Counted from the stretch's first letter, positions 1-9,070 are shown. The stretch is 41,647 bases of DNA from Holosporaceae bacterium (GCA_031282425.1 JAITDT010000016.1:1-41647), one strand, 5' to 3'. Made by a program: numbers and translations. The notes: generated by a model from the letters alone, not told the origin.

Positions 1-169
1 TTATTTCAATTAATCGGCTATTAAATTTCGGTTCGCATTGCTCGCACGTTGCAACCAACTTTTGCGATTCTTCGTTTGTAAAAAAATATCTAAACGCCCT
101 GGATTGATCTCCACAGTAAATTGAAAGTAGACAAATCAAAGGTTCATTATCTGAAATTAAGCAAATCAC
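1..169 (-). CDS. possible partial ORF running off the left edge, unknown product
   Basis: Open minus-strand frame from a GTG near 169 to the window edge (...YCGDQSRAFRYFFTNEESQKLVATCEQCEPKFNSRLIEI); no family recognised; overlaps the start of the IS110 relic ORF. Confidence 0.2.
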   Translation of the reverse strand, partial: MICLISDNEPLICLLSIYCGDQSRAFRYFFTNEESQKLVATCEQCEPKFNSRLIEI

Positions 170-199
170 ATTTCGAATTCACTGAAGGAGTTGCGAGCG

Positions 200-690
200 G
201 CGGAAAAGAATCGTCTCCAAAGTCCAGGATGCGATTGGGGGAATCTTGCAAAGAATTGATGATAAGCCTCATAAAACAAATCGAGGTTTTAGAAAAAGGG
301 TTAGAGTATTTGATACGGAAAGACGATGATCTCAGCAAAAAATTTGATTCGCGAATGGAATTGGAGACACTACGGCCAAATACCTGGCTCACTTGCAGGA
401 GCTAGGCAACATCAAGCAGAAAGCTATATTCTCTCTGTGCGGACTAGCTCCCAAGGCTAACGACAGTGGGAAATGGTTATCGTTCTACTCGAGGCAGAGG
501 AAGGCCTTTGGTAAAAAAGATTATCTTCATGGCTGCCCTCAGCGCTATTCGCTTTAACGAATCCATCGCTAATTTCTACAACGCTAAAAAACAGGAGAAA
601 AACTGTAAAATGATCGCGATTATAGCTGCGAAAAATAACCGCTCAACTTAATGCTATACTAAAAAAAGGTGAAATGACTTTTTGAAATTT
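200..690 (+). pseudogene. degenerate IS110-family transposase (C-terminal part, frameshifted)
   Basis: Pieces in different frames read as one IS110-like C-terminus: LIKQIEVLEKGLEYLIRKDDDLSKKFD / NGIGDTTAKYLAHLQELGNIKQKAIFSLCGLAPKANDSGKW / MAALSAIRFNESIANFYNAKKQEKNCKMIAIIAAKNNR / LNAILKKGE. Confidence 0.8.
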
Positions 691-691
691 A

Positions 692-955
692 TTGTTGCAA
701 TCTACATGTGAACAGGATAGATCGTCCGATGGAAATCCGACGTATGCAGAACTTTTTGCAGAGGATATAAAGCCAGAGCACGTTGTTACAAAATCGGAGA
801 CATGTCTGGCAGAGTCGTTTAACTCAATTTTGAGATATCATCTCGCTAGACTCCACAGATTGGCGAACGCCACTAAATGCTACTCCAAATCACTTCAAAT
901 GCTCCAACTTTCTATTCGCTTACTCATTAACCAAAAATTTAATGTATGCTTATAG
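692..955 (+). pseudogene. IS1-family transposase C-terminal fragment
   Basis: HVVTKSETCLAESFNSILRYHLARLHR...TKCYSKSLQMLQLSIRLLINQ resembles the IS1 InsB C-terminus; the N-terminal part is absent. Confidence 0.75.
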
Positions 956-961
956 GCTAAT

Positions 962-1003
962 TCCACTTTAAGTGACTTATTGGAAGTCGCATTGTAAAGT
1001 GGA
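962..1003. repeat. inverted repeat / hairpin downstream of the IS1 relic
   Basis: TCCACTTTA (962-970) and TAAAGTGGA (995-1003) are perfect reverse complements. Confidence 0.5.
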
Positions 1004-1289
1004 TATCCTCCTCTGTTTATAATTCCATTTCCGGAGGTAAAATTTAGAGAAAAGCACGCACATTCACGGTGGAATTAAAAAATTCTCAGCTACGGTATTA
1101 CCTCGCACGATTAAGAAAAAATGTTATTCAAAATCCATACACATGCTTGTTGCTTCGCTTAATATTCCCATCTTTCATGATCTATTAAAACTACACTAAT
1201 TAGACAATTTCCAAATTAGCACTCTCCTAGATATTGCATACAACCTATATTATATTGTAAAATTTTTCGTGTTAGTTGGGAGAATGATA

Positions 1290-1466
1290 ATGAATAATGA
1301 AAAATTGCGGGATGAAGAGCGGAACAGATGCGAGTGTTGGACTCGTGTGATGGGATATCACAGACCGGTCGATGATTTCAATGTCGGCAAAAGAGGGGAG
1401 CACGCTGAAAGGGTTCATTTCGAAGAAAAGTTGACGTGCAAAGATTGTGATTCTGACACAGAATAG
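1290..1466 (+). CDS. stand-alone glycyl-radical domain of anaerobic ribonucleoside-triphosphate reductase (NrdD C-terminus-like), 58 aa
   Basis: MNNEKLRDEERNRCECWTRVMGYHRPVDDFNVGKRGEHAERVHF matches the NrdD C-terminal RVxGY glycyl-radical region; RBS-like GGGAG before ATG 1290; stop overlaps the nrdG GTG start. Confidence 0.8.
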   Translation: MNNEKLRDEERNRCECWTRVMGYHRPVDDFNVGKRGEHAERVHFEEKLTCKDCDSDTE

Positions 1467-2143
1467 TGGGGAGAACTATGCTGGTTGGCGGAGTGACTGG
1501 TTTAACGACTTTGGATTATCCTGGTTTTCTATCAGTGGTGATATTTTTTCGAGGGTGTCCGTGGCGGTGTTCTTATTGTCACAATAAACACTTGCAGGCT
1601 GTTTCGTCGTCGGAATCTTTGCCATGGGAAGACGTATTGCATCTACTGAAGACTCGCGTTGGATTTATAGAAGCGGCTGTCTTCAGTGGAGGCGAGCCGT
1701 TGCAGCAGATGCATCTGCCAGCGGCGATTGAGGATGTAAAGAGAATGGGGTTTCGGATAGGTCTGCACACATCCGGCGCCTTCCCTGAAAGGCTCGCGCT
1801 GGTGCTGCCGCTGGTGGATTGGGTTGGATTTGATATCAAACATGAATTTGAGAATTATTATGACATTACTGGCATACCGGAGAGCGGGTTTTTGGCTCAG
1901 AGAAGCTTGAATATGCTGATATCTTCCAATGTAAAGTACGAAGTGCGGATGACCGTATGTGAATCGTTGGATTCGCTCGCTATTGTGAACGCTTTCAAAG
2001 GAATCGCCGCCCAGGGTGTAAAGACGGTCGCGCTGCAGAAATGCCGAGACGAGAATGAGAATATAGTTGAACATCCGATCTTTTCTGATAAAGTACTCCT
2101 AGAGGATATATCGAAACGTTTCGAAAGTTTTAGCCTTAGATAA
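1466..2143 (+). CDS. nrdG: anaerobic ribonucleoside-triphosphate reductase activating protein (radical SAM)
   Basis: N-terminal CPWRCSYCHN radical-SAM CxxxCxxC motif, LDYPG start region typical of NrdG; GTG start or internal ATG at 1478. Confidence 0.85.
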   Translation: MGRTMLVGGVTGLTTLDYPGFLSVVIFFRGCPWRCSYCHNKHLQAVSSSESLPWEDVLHLLKTRVGFIEAAVFSGGEPLQQMHLPAAIEDVKRMGFRIGLHTSGAFPERLALVLPLVDWVGFDIKHEFENYYDITGIPESGFLAQRSLNMLISSNVKYEVRMTVCESLDSLAIVNAFKGIAAQGVKTVALQKCRDENENIVEHPIFSDKVLLEDISKRFESFSLR

Positions 2144-2208
2144 GGCAATTGCTGAATTCTTTGGTTGGATGTATCTGTTCTGGGCGAGTTTTTTTTAAAA
2201 GGTGTAAA

Positions 2209-2469
2209 ATGGCTAATCATAGTTCAGCCTTAAAAAGGATAAGGCAAAGCGAGAAAAGGACATTCATTAACAAAGGCAGAATTAGTCGCATTAAGACGTT
2301 TGTAAAGAAATTTGTTTCTGGTTTAGGATTTCCCGAAGCAAGTCCCAATTTTTCCTGCGTTCAGTCTGAAATTCAAAGGGGTGTAGCGAAGGGCGTGCTG
2401 CACAAGAATACCGCCAATCGCAAGATTTCTCGTCTACATAAATTATTGAAATCCGCGGAAGTGAAATAA
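2209..2469 (+). CDS. rpsT: 30S ribosomal protein S20
   Basis: MANHSSALKRIRQSEKRTFINKGRISRIKTFVKK...; ATG at 2209 preferred over the ORF-track start. Confidence 0.93.
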   Translation: MANHSSALKRIRQSEKRTFINKGRISRIKTFVKKFVSGLGFPEASPNFSCVQSEIQRGVAKGVLHKNTANRKISRLHKLLKSAEVK

Positions 2470-2478
2470 TTTATTCTC

Positions 2479-3834
2479 GTGAATAATTCAGATTTAGAAA
2501 GAGTTTGGAGTATCGCTTATCGGAACTTACAGCATGAGCTTGGAAATCCAGTTGTAAATAGTTGGATATCTCCGTTGTCTGTAGATAAGTTCTATTCTGG
2601 AGTTCTGTACATTCGAGCGCCAAGTTTGTTTTTGCGGGACTGGGTTATTAATAATTACTTAGATCTTATGATAAAGTTTTGTCAAAAAGAAAATAGAGAA
2701 ATTAAATCCATAGAACTATTTGTTTCCTCTGCTCATTCTTCCGTTCAAGAAAAATCTGCTGTGAAAGTTGAAAAAATTGCCGAAAAACAAACTTCAGAAG
2801 ACACAGTCGCTCTGGGAATTTCCCTCGATCCTAAGTTTACCTTTGATAATTTCGTTGTTGGAAAGTCCAACGAATTTGCTCATGCCGCAGCGCGACGCAT
2901 AGCTGAATCAGACTCGGTGGCATTCAATCCATTGTTCCTATACGGAGCCGTTGGATTAGGGAAAACGCACCTCATGCACGCTATAGCCTGGAATATTAAA
3001 GCAAGATCGCCTCATCGGAACATAGCCTATATGTCTGCCGAAAAGTTCATGTATTATTTTGTAAAATCCGTAAGGTATAAAGACACAATGGCATTTAAGG
3101 AACAATTTCGAGCCGTTGACGTTTTAATGATTGACGATATTCAGTTTATTTGTGGGAAAGATTCTACGCAGGAGGAATTTTTTCACACATTTAATGAGCT
3201 AGTGAATAATAATCGGCAGATCATAGTTTCCGCCGATAAATCTCCGTCCGATCTGGACGGCATGGAAGAACGTCTGAAGTCTCGGTTAGGATGGGGGCTG
3301 GTAGCTGATATACATCCGACTACTTACGAACTTCGGCTCGGTATTCTGCAATCCAAAGCGGCACATTGTACAGTTAAAATACCGGCGAAGGTACTGGAGT
3401 TCATCGCTCATAAAATAACTTCCAATATTCGCGAATTAGAAGGCGCGTTAAATCGCATTGTCGCAAGCGCGACTTTCATTGGTCGCGAAATTACCATCGA
3501 AAGCGCGCGCGACGTTCTAGCGGATCTGCTTCGCACCAGCGATCGAAAGGTCACTATTGAAGAAATTCAAAAAAAAGTAGCCGCTCATTATTCCATTAAA
3601 TATAGCGATATGTCGACTCCTCGGCGTACGCGTCAGATAGCGCTACCGCGGCAAGTGGCCATGTATTTATCCAAAAAATTCACCACACTATCATTGCCGG
3701 AAATAGGAAAAAATTTCGGAGGACGAGATCATACGACGGTTCTTCATGCATTTAAAAAAATAGAAGACGTTATGGCAAAAGACAGCAATCTTTCAGAGGA
3801 TATCCGACTTCTAACCAGCATCCTCGCGAAATAA
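2479..3834 (+). CDS. dnaA: chromosomal replication initiator DnaA
   Basis: FLYGAVGLGKTHLMHAIAWN Walker A, IDDIQFI Walker B, FGGRDHTTVLHAFKKI C-terminal DNA-binding signature; GTG start. Confidence 0.97.
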   Translation: MNNSDLERVWSIAYRNLQHELGNPVVNSWISPLSVDKFYSGVLYIRAPSLFLRDWVINNYLDLMIKFCQKENREIKSIELFVSSAHSSVQEKSAVKVEKIAEKQTSEDTVALGISLDPKFTFDNFVVGKSNEFAHAAARRIAESDSVAFNPLFLYGAVGLGKTHLMHAIAWNIKARSPHRNIAYMSAEKFMYYFVKSVRYKDTMAFKEQFRAVDVLMIDDIQFICGKDSTQEEFFHTFNELVNNNRQIIVSADKSPSDLDGMEERLKSRLGWGLVADIHPTTYELRLGILQSKAAHCTVKIPAKVLEFIAHKITSNIRELEGALNRIVASATFIGREITIESARDVLADLLRTSDRKVTIEEIQKKVAAHYSIKYSDMSTPRRTRQIALPRQVAMYLSKKFTTLSLPEIGKNFGGRDHTTVLHAFKKIEDVMAKDSNLSEDIRLLTSILAK

Positions 3835-4351
3835 ACGCTTGCGGCAACTTGCGTTGTTTCATTTTTTTATAATGGCAGAATTAGCTGGCCCTATGCACCA
3901 CATTCTTGCCGATATTTCAGCAGTCGTTACACATTCCGCACCAATAGGTTCTCTAAACCGTAGTCCACAGACCTTTCACATTAAATGGGGATTTCTGTTG
4001 CCCGGCTCCCCAGACCGCGTCTACTCTAACTAGGCAAACTTGGCAATGGCCTCATTTTCAAAGTTATCGTTGCATGCGACAAAATTATCGTTCGCATTTA
4101 TATTTTCGGTTCTATAACGGAAACCATACCGAGTGAAAATCATGCTTTTCAACGTGCGTCGAATCTATTCATCCCCTCAAAATGGTGGAGATGTCGGGCT
4201 CTGCCCCCGAGTCCGCAGCGCCTATTAATCACAATGTTTATCACCATAGTTGCTAAAACAACGACTATATTATACAATACAAAATATTAAAAAACACTTA
4301 AATATATTGGATCTGATTGCCAGAGGTACTTAAATTTTTTCGATCGTCGAT

Positions 4352-5107
4352 TTATTTTGGCGAAAAGTTCATTCCTGAAATTAGATGATCGGTAATATCG
4401 AAATATTTCAATAATTTTACACCGCTGGAATCGATGCTCATATTCACCTGCCATATCTTCACGCCAGCGTTTAGAGACTGTCGCACAGCGTCGCCAATAA
4501 TTTTATTTTGCACTGTACGTACCGGCGGCGTAAAAATCGGCGCGTCATAAACAAAGCATAACAGCATTAACGCGCTGTTTTCGTTTTTTCGACAACACTG
4601 CTCTAGCTCCGCGACGTGCCGCACAAATCTTTCGGCAGAATTAACACATTCCATACCGCTAGGCAGATCTGATTCCGATAACGCCAAAAATTGTAGAGGC
4701 ATCTTAACCTCTACATAGATGTTTCCCATCCTGAAGTCTAATTTGGAACCTCCAATTCTTTGCTCACGTAGAATATGACCATTGGAGACCACACCGCTCA
4801 AAGCTCCGATCCGAAAGAAATGCTCGATGTAGCGATTGGCGGCATTCTGATTTATGCCAATCCAGGATTTTGCTCCATTCACCGAGATTGCTTCCACCGT
4901 ATGTGTTGTTTTTCTTTTGACGTCCGGCGACGAGGACAATAAACACGGTACGCTGTCGAAAATCACTCTTCCAATTTTTCCCGTACTGGGACAGTGGCAT
5001 ACAATTACCGCATCTTCCTTTTTTACAATCATAAGGAAACGATTGGGACGCGAAATTATTACCCCATGTTCGAGAGGACGATCAAATTTGTATATAGCGG
5101 AGCACAA
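4352..5107 (-). CDS. sfsA: SfsA-family protein (sugar fermentation stimulation / putative nuclease)
   Basis: PCLLSSSPDVKRKTTHTVEAI...WIGINQNAANR...KLDFRMGNIYVEVKMPL...LLCFVYDAPIF...LNAGVKIW follows the SfsA motif order. Confidence 0.8.
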   Translation of the reverse strand: MCSAIYKFDRPLEHGVIISRPNRFLMIVKKEDAVIVCHCPSTGKIGRVIFDSVPCLLSSSPDVKRKTTHTVEAISVNGAKSWIGINQNAANRYIEHFFRIGALSGVVSNGHILREQRIGGSKLDFRMGNIYVEVKMPLQFLALSESDLPSGMECVNSAERFVRHVAELEQCCRKNENSALMLLCFVYDAPIFTPPVRTVQNKIIGDAVRQSLNAGVKIWQVNMSIDSSGVKLLKYFDITDHLISGMNFSPK

Positions 5108-5120
5108 CAGCGCAAACTGC

Positions 5121-7172
5121 TTAACTGGACGTTTGTTGAGCTAACAGCTCGCGCTTTTTTCTTTCAATTATTTCCTGATCACATTTTGGACAGAATTTAT
5201 GTTCTCCGGAAAGGTAGCCGTGTTTAGAACAAATGGAAAAAGTCGGAGTAATCGTAAAGTATGGTAAACTGAAGTTCTCCACAACTTTCCTCACCAACTT
5301 ACCGCAGACTTCCGAGCTTGATATGGCTTCATTCATGTACAAGTGTAAAACTGTTCCGCCGGTGTACTTCTTTTGGAGACTTTCTTGCGCCCTAAGCGCC
5401 TCGAACGCATCCCTTGTAAAGCTGACTGGCAACTGACTGGAGTTCGTGTAGTAAGGCATTTCCGGAGTTCCCGCCTGCAATATATCGGGAAAGCGCTTTT
5501 TATCTTCTTTGGCGAAGCGGTAGGTAGTGCCTTCGGCTGGAGTTGCTTCGAGGTTATACATATTCCCTGTTTCCGCCTGAAACTGCAGCAATGTTTCCCG
5601 AACCTTATCCAGAAAACGAATGGCAAAACTATGACCATATTCCGTCGAGATATCATGCTGATCATTTGTGAAATTGCGAATCATCTCATTAATACCATTT
5701 ACTCCGATTGTGGAGAAATGATTACGCAAAGTGCCCAAGTATCTTTTTGTATACGGGAAAAGCCCCATATCCATGTACATCTGCACGACTTTTCTCTTGA
5801 TTTCAAGGCTCATCTTGGCGTAATTCATTAACTCAATCATACGATTGACGACGGCATCCTCGTTTCCCTTATATATATATCCAAGACGAGCGCAATTGAC
5901 CGTCACAACGCCGATGGATCCCGTTTGTTCCGCCGAACCGAACAGGCTATTACCACGTTTCAATAGTTCGCGCAAATCCAACTGCAGTCTGCAACACATC
6001 GAGCGCACCATAGCTGGTTTTAGATCGGAATTTACAAAATTCTGAAAATATGGAAGCCCATATTTAGCGGTCATCTCGAATAGAAGATTTGCATTTTCGC
6101 TTTCCCATGGAAAGTCGTTCGTGATGTTATATGTAGGGATGGGAAATGTAAAAACTCTTCCTTTGGAATCGCCTTCGGTCATCACCTCTATGTAGGCGCG
6201 GTTTATCAGATCCATTTCCCGCTGCAGATCGCCGTAGGTAAATCCAACCTCCTTGCCGCCGATCAGTGGAACTTTATCGCTCAGATCCTCCGGACATACC
6301 CAATCAAAGGTCAAGTTCGTAAATGGCGTCTGATTTCCCCATCTGGAGGGGATATTCAAATTATAGATGAGTTCCTGAATACCTTGCTTCACTTGTTCGT
6401 AGGAAAGATTATCCACCTTTACAAACGGCGCAAGATATGTGTCGAAGGAGCTGAACGCTTGTGCGCCAGCCCATTCGTTTTGGAGGGTTCCTAAAAAATT
6501 CACAATTTGTCCCAAAGCGCTTGAAAAATGCTTTGGCGGCCGAGATTCCGCTTTTCCGTGCACGCCGTTGAATCCTTCATTCAAAAGCATCCGCAAAGAC
6601 CATCCAGCGCAATATCCTGACAACATATCCAAATCATGAATATGGAAATCTCCATTGCGATGCGCCATAGCGACGGATTCCGGATAAACCTTGTTAAGCC
6701 AGTAGTTCGCCACCATCTTCCCAGATATATTAAGGATTAGACCACCCAGCGAATAGCCCTGGTTGGCGTTGGCTTTAACTCGCCAATCGAGACGATCCAG
6801 ATATTCATTAACAGACAAAACTACATCTACAAGATTCTTCTTGTCTCGGCGGATTTCACCGTGTTTTTCACGGTAGATTATGTAAGCTCTTGCGGTTTTG
6901 ATGTAATTCTCGCTAATGAGAACTTGCTCGACGATATCTTGAATTTTTTCTATGTCTGGAGTGTCTTGACTTTCTCGATGCTTCAGAACCTTTATTACCT
7001 TAAATGTAATATGTCTCGCATCTTCTTCTGAAAACTCGCCGGTTTCAAATCCAGCTTTTTTTATCGCATTTACGATCTTTTCTGCATCGAAATCTACCTT
7101 TGCTCCGTTTCTTTTCAAAACGTATAGCGGTTCACCAGATTTTGGGTTAACTTCCCCTTTTGAGATCGACAT
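5121..7172 (-). CDS. nrdD: anaerobic ribonucleoside-triphosphate reductase, catalytic part lacking the glycyl-radical C-terminus
   Basis: N-terminal ATP-cone (VLKRNGAKVDFDAEKIVNAIKKA), NrdD core, C-terminal CSKHGYLSGEHKFCPKCDQE zinc-site cysteines; ends before any RVxGY motif. Confidence 0.93.
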   Translation of the reverse strand: MSISKGEVNPKSGEPLYVLKRNGAKVDFDAEKIVNAIKKAGFETGEFSEEDARHITFKVIKVLKHRESQDTPDIEKIQDIVEQVLISENYIKTARAYIIYREKHGEIRRDKKNLVDVVLSVNEYLDRLDWRVKANANQGYSLGGLILNISGKMVANYWLNKVYPESVAMAHRNGDFHIHDLDMLSGYCAGWSLRMLLNEGFNGVHGKAESRPPKHFSSALGQIVNFLGTLQNEWAGAQAFSSFDTYLAPFVKVDNLSYEQVKQGIQELIYNLNIPSRWGNQTPFTNLTFDWVCPEDLSDKVPLIGGKEVGFTYGDLQREMDLINRAYIEVMTEGDSKGRVFTFPIPTYNITNDFPWESENANLLFEMTAKYGLPYFQNFVNSDLKPAMVRSMCCRLQLDLRELLKRGNSLFGSAEQTGSIGVVTVNCARLGYIYKGNEDAVVNRMIELMNYAKMSLEIKRKVVQMYMDMGLFPYTKRYLGTLRNHFSTIGVNGINEMIRNFTNDQHDISTEYGHSFAIRFLDKVRETLLQFQAETGNMYNLEATPAEGTTYRFAKEDKKRFPDILQAGTPEMPYYTNSSQLPVSFTRDAFEALRAQESLQKKYTGGTVLHLYMNEAISSSEVCGKLVRKVVENFSLPYFTITPTFSICSKHGYLSGEHKFCPKCDQEIIERKKRELLAQQTSS

Positions 7173-7441
7173 AATTACACTCCGTTACTACAAATAACAA
7201 TGAAACAAGCCCAATAAGAACGACCAATTCCTATAACTTATACTATTTCCTACCATATGTCACGTTACTCTTGGCATTTTTATGGAAAAAATTTTTACAT
7301 TGACTATACGTTCGGCAACGGAATTAAGAAAAAACAACATTATAGCAATGGTTGACACATTTTTTTTGCACAATATTTTTCCATTTTAGTAAAGAATTAA
7401 TAAATATACTATATTGTCCTATTATAGATATAGAAATATGC

Positions 7442-8014
7442 ATGAGCAACGAAGATAACAATATACGAAATCTTGCAGGAAAGATTTTATTTTCAACTTC
7501 ATCAAGTGTAGATGAATATTTAAGTAAATCTATGGTTTATTTATGTTCCCACGATAAAAATGGCGCAATGGGGATAATTATTAATAAAATAATTCCAAAT
7601 ATGACTGTCTGCAATGTTTTAAAAAAAATGAAAATAGATGCTAGCGATGTGGAAGACCTTGATATTCTTTTCGGCGGCGCAGAAGAAAAAGATCGCTGCT
7701 TTATCCTACATTCGAACGATTATATGTCCCCAAATAGTACGATAATCCATGATCGCATAGCTCTAACCATTAACGCGGATATCCTCAGCGTGCTTACATC
7801 CACTACAGGACCGGAGAAAAAAATACTCTGTATGGGCTGTTGCATTTGGGAAATGGATCAACTGGAAAACGAGGTGGCATCTAGCTACTGGATCCCCATA
7901 GAGCCAGACGAAGCGCTTATATTCGGTAATCCCAAAGCGGACAAATGGAGTAAGGCTTGGCTAAAAATCGGGTCCAACACAAACGTTTTTTTGAACTCTT
8001 TGGGAAACGCCTAG
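7442..8014 (+). CDS. YqgE/AlgH family (UPF0301) protein
   Basis: NLAGKILFSTSS...KSMVYLCSHDKNGAMGIIINKI...LFGGAEEKDRCFILHS...GCCIWEMDQLENEV follows the family pattern; start at MSNEDN. Confidence 0.85.
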   Translation: MSNEDNNIRNLAGKILFSTSSSVDEYLSKSMVYLCSHDKNGAMGIIINKIIPNMTVCNVLKKMKIDASDVEDLDILFGGAEEKDRCFILHSNDYMSPNSTIIHDRIALTINADILSVLTSTTGPEKKILCMGCCIWEMDQLENEVASSYWIPIEPDEALIFGNPKADKWSKAWLKIGSNTNVFLNSLGNA

Positions 8015-8233
8015 CGAATCGACTCCGCTGTCTTGAGATGACCAAGTTTGAGCGTGAATTTTTGTTTTCAAATTATAGATTGCATCCTTCCCGTATCTTG
8101 CTATGTCTATTGAACAACCTGACGCGCAAAATCCTTCTGAACCATCAACACCAGAACACAAACTCGTCGATAAATGTCTTTAATTTGTGAAAGCAGAATC
8201 TCAATCCAACAGGCTGTTTTCACTGACTGATAC

Positions 8234-8332
8234 GCTTTAGATAAGCTCAATGGTTTGAAGGACGAAAGCTTTTTGCGGCATTTAAAAGAATACGAATTTC
8301 GATATAATAATAGAGATAGAAAACCCCTCTAA
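8234..8332 (+). pseudogene. possible IS1595-like transposase C-terminal relic
   Basis: In-frame LDKLNGLKDESFLRHLKEYEFRYNNRDRK resembles the C-terminus of ISXO2/IS1595-type transposases; no intact ORF around it. Confidence 0.4.
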
Positions 8333-8392
8333 GATTTTGACAAAATTGTTCTTAAAAAGGAGATATTAGTCCAGAACTTTCCGCACTACAAC

Positions 8393-8425
8393 GAAGCTAC
8401 TACTGACCTATAAGATAGTAGCTTC
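8393..8425. repeat. perfect 10-bp inverted repeat
   Basis: GAAGCTACTA (8393-8402) and TAGTAGCTTC (8416-8425). Confidence 0.6.
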
Positions 8426-8578
8426 TTGCGTAGCAATATGAAAACAATTCACCCATACTTTACTGAGTAGCCAACCACTCTCCAAACTGCCCTAGTATTT
8501 TCAGCATGTCTTCTAGAAATCATAATGTTTTTATGAAATATTGCAGCATATCCCGACACTGCAATTTCTTCGATCTTA

Positions 8579-9070
8579 TTAAGATACCTGACACCTTCGG
8601 GGCGGCTTCTCTGCTGGCTCTACTTGGGTTGGTGGTTGTGGCGGCTCTGCTTGAACTACTCGCGCTCCCCTTCCCTCCAGACGTTCTACTTCTGCATCAA
8701 CACATATCCATTGAAGACTGGGAAATTTAGCCTCAATAGTGCTACGGGACTTAGAAGCAACGCCATTCGAAACTTTTACTGCCTTGACCAATTCACACAG
8801 CTCTCTGCATCCAAGGACTAATTCTAATTCCTCAAATGTCCTAATGTGAAGTACTTCTAATCCCTCTGCAGACTCGATAGCCTTATCAAGCAAACCGCGC
8901 CTAAGGTTTCCCATGACATTATTTGATGCAGTTTTATCTGACAAATCTTGCTGCACGCGCGCCGCCATCCTACCAGGAAATCCACTGCTTGCTGGTATCA
9001 TACAATTACCATCTGTGAAAGGGCATAAAAGTACTGCAATAACAGCGCCTCCATATTTTTTAAGCTTCAT
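8579..9070 (-). CDS. hypothetical secreted protein with Pro-rich C-terminus
   Basis: Signal-peptide-like N-terminus MKLKKYGGAVIAVLLCPFTDGNC, RBS-like GGAGATGAGAA before ATG, C-terminal QAEPPQPPTQVEPAEKPP. Confidence 0.6.
   Translation of the reverse strand: MKLKKYGGAVIAVLLCPFTDGNCMIPASSGFPGRMAARVQQDLSDKTASNNVMGNLRRGLLDKAIESAEGLEVLHIRTFEELELVLGCRELCELVKAVKVSNGVASKSRSTIEAKFPSLQWICVDAEVERLEGRGARVVQAEPPQPPTQVEPAEKPPRRCQVS

Noticed and set aside
1643-2074. Minus-strand ORFs overlapping nrdG (1579-1839, 1643-2074, 1897-2220)
   Set aside because: Antisense shadows of a clear radical-SAM coding region.
3839-4033. 64-aa ORF downstream of dnaA
   Set aside because: No recognisable family or good start context.
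4854-5144. Plus-strand ORFs across sfsA and nrdD (4854-5144, 4994-5227, 5373-5831 and others)
   Set aside because: Antisense to well-supported coding regions.
5121-5200. NrdD truncated by a frameshift near its C-terminus
   Set aside because: No RVxGY-encoding sequence was found in the sfsA-nrdD junction; the motif is instead at a separate locus on the other strand.
8506-8730. Plus-strand 74-aa ORF
   Set aside because: Opposite the better supported minus-strand secreted protein that has an RBS and signal peptide.
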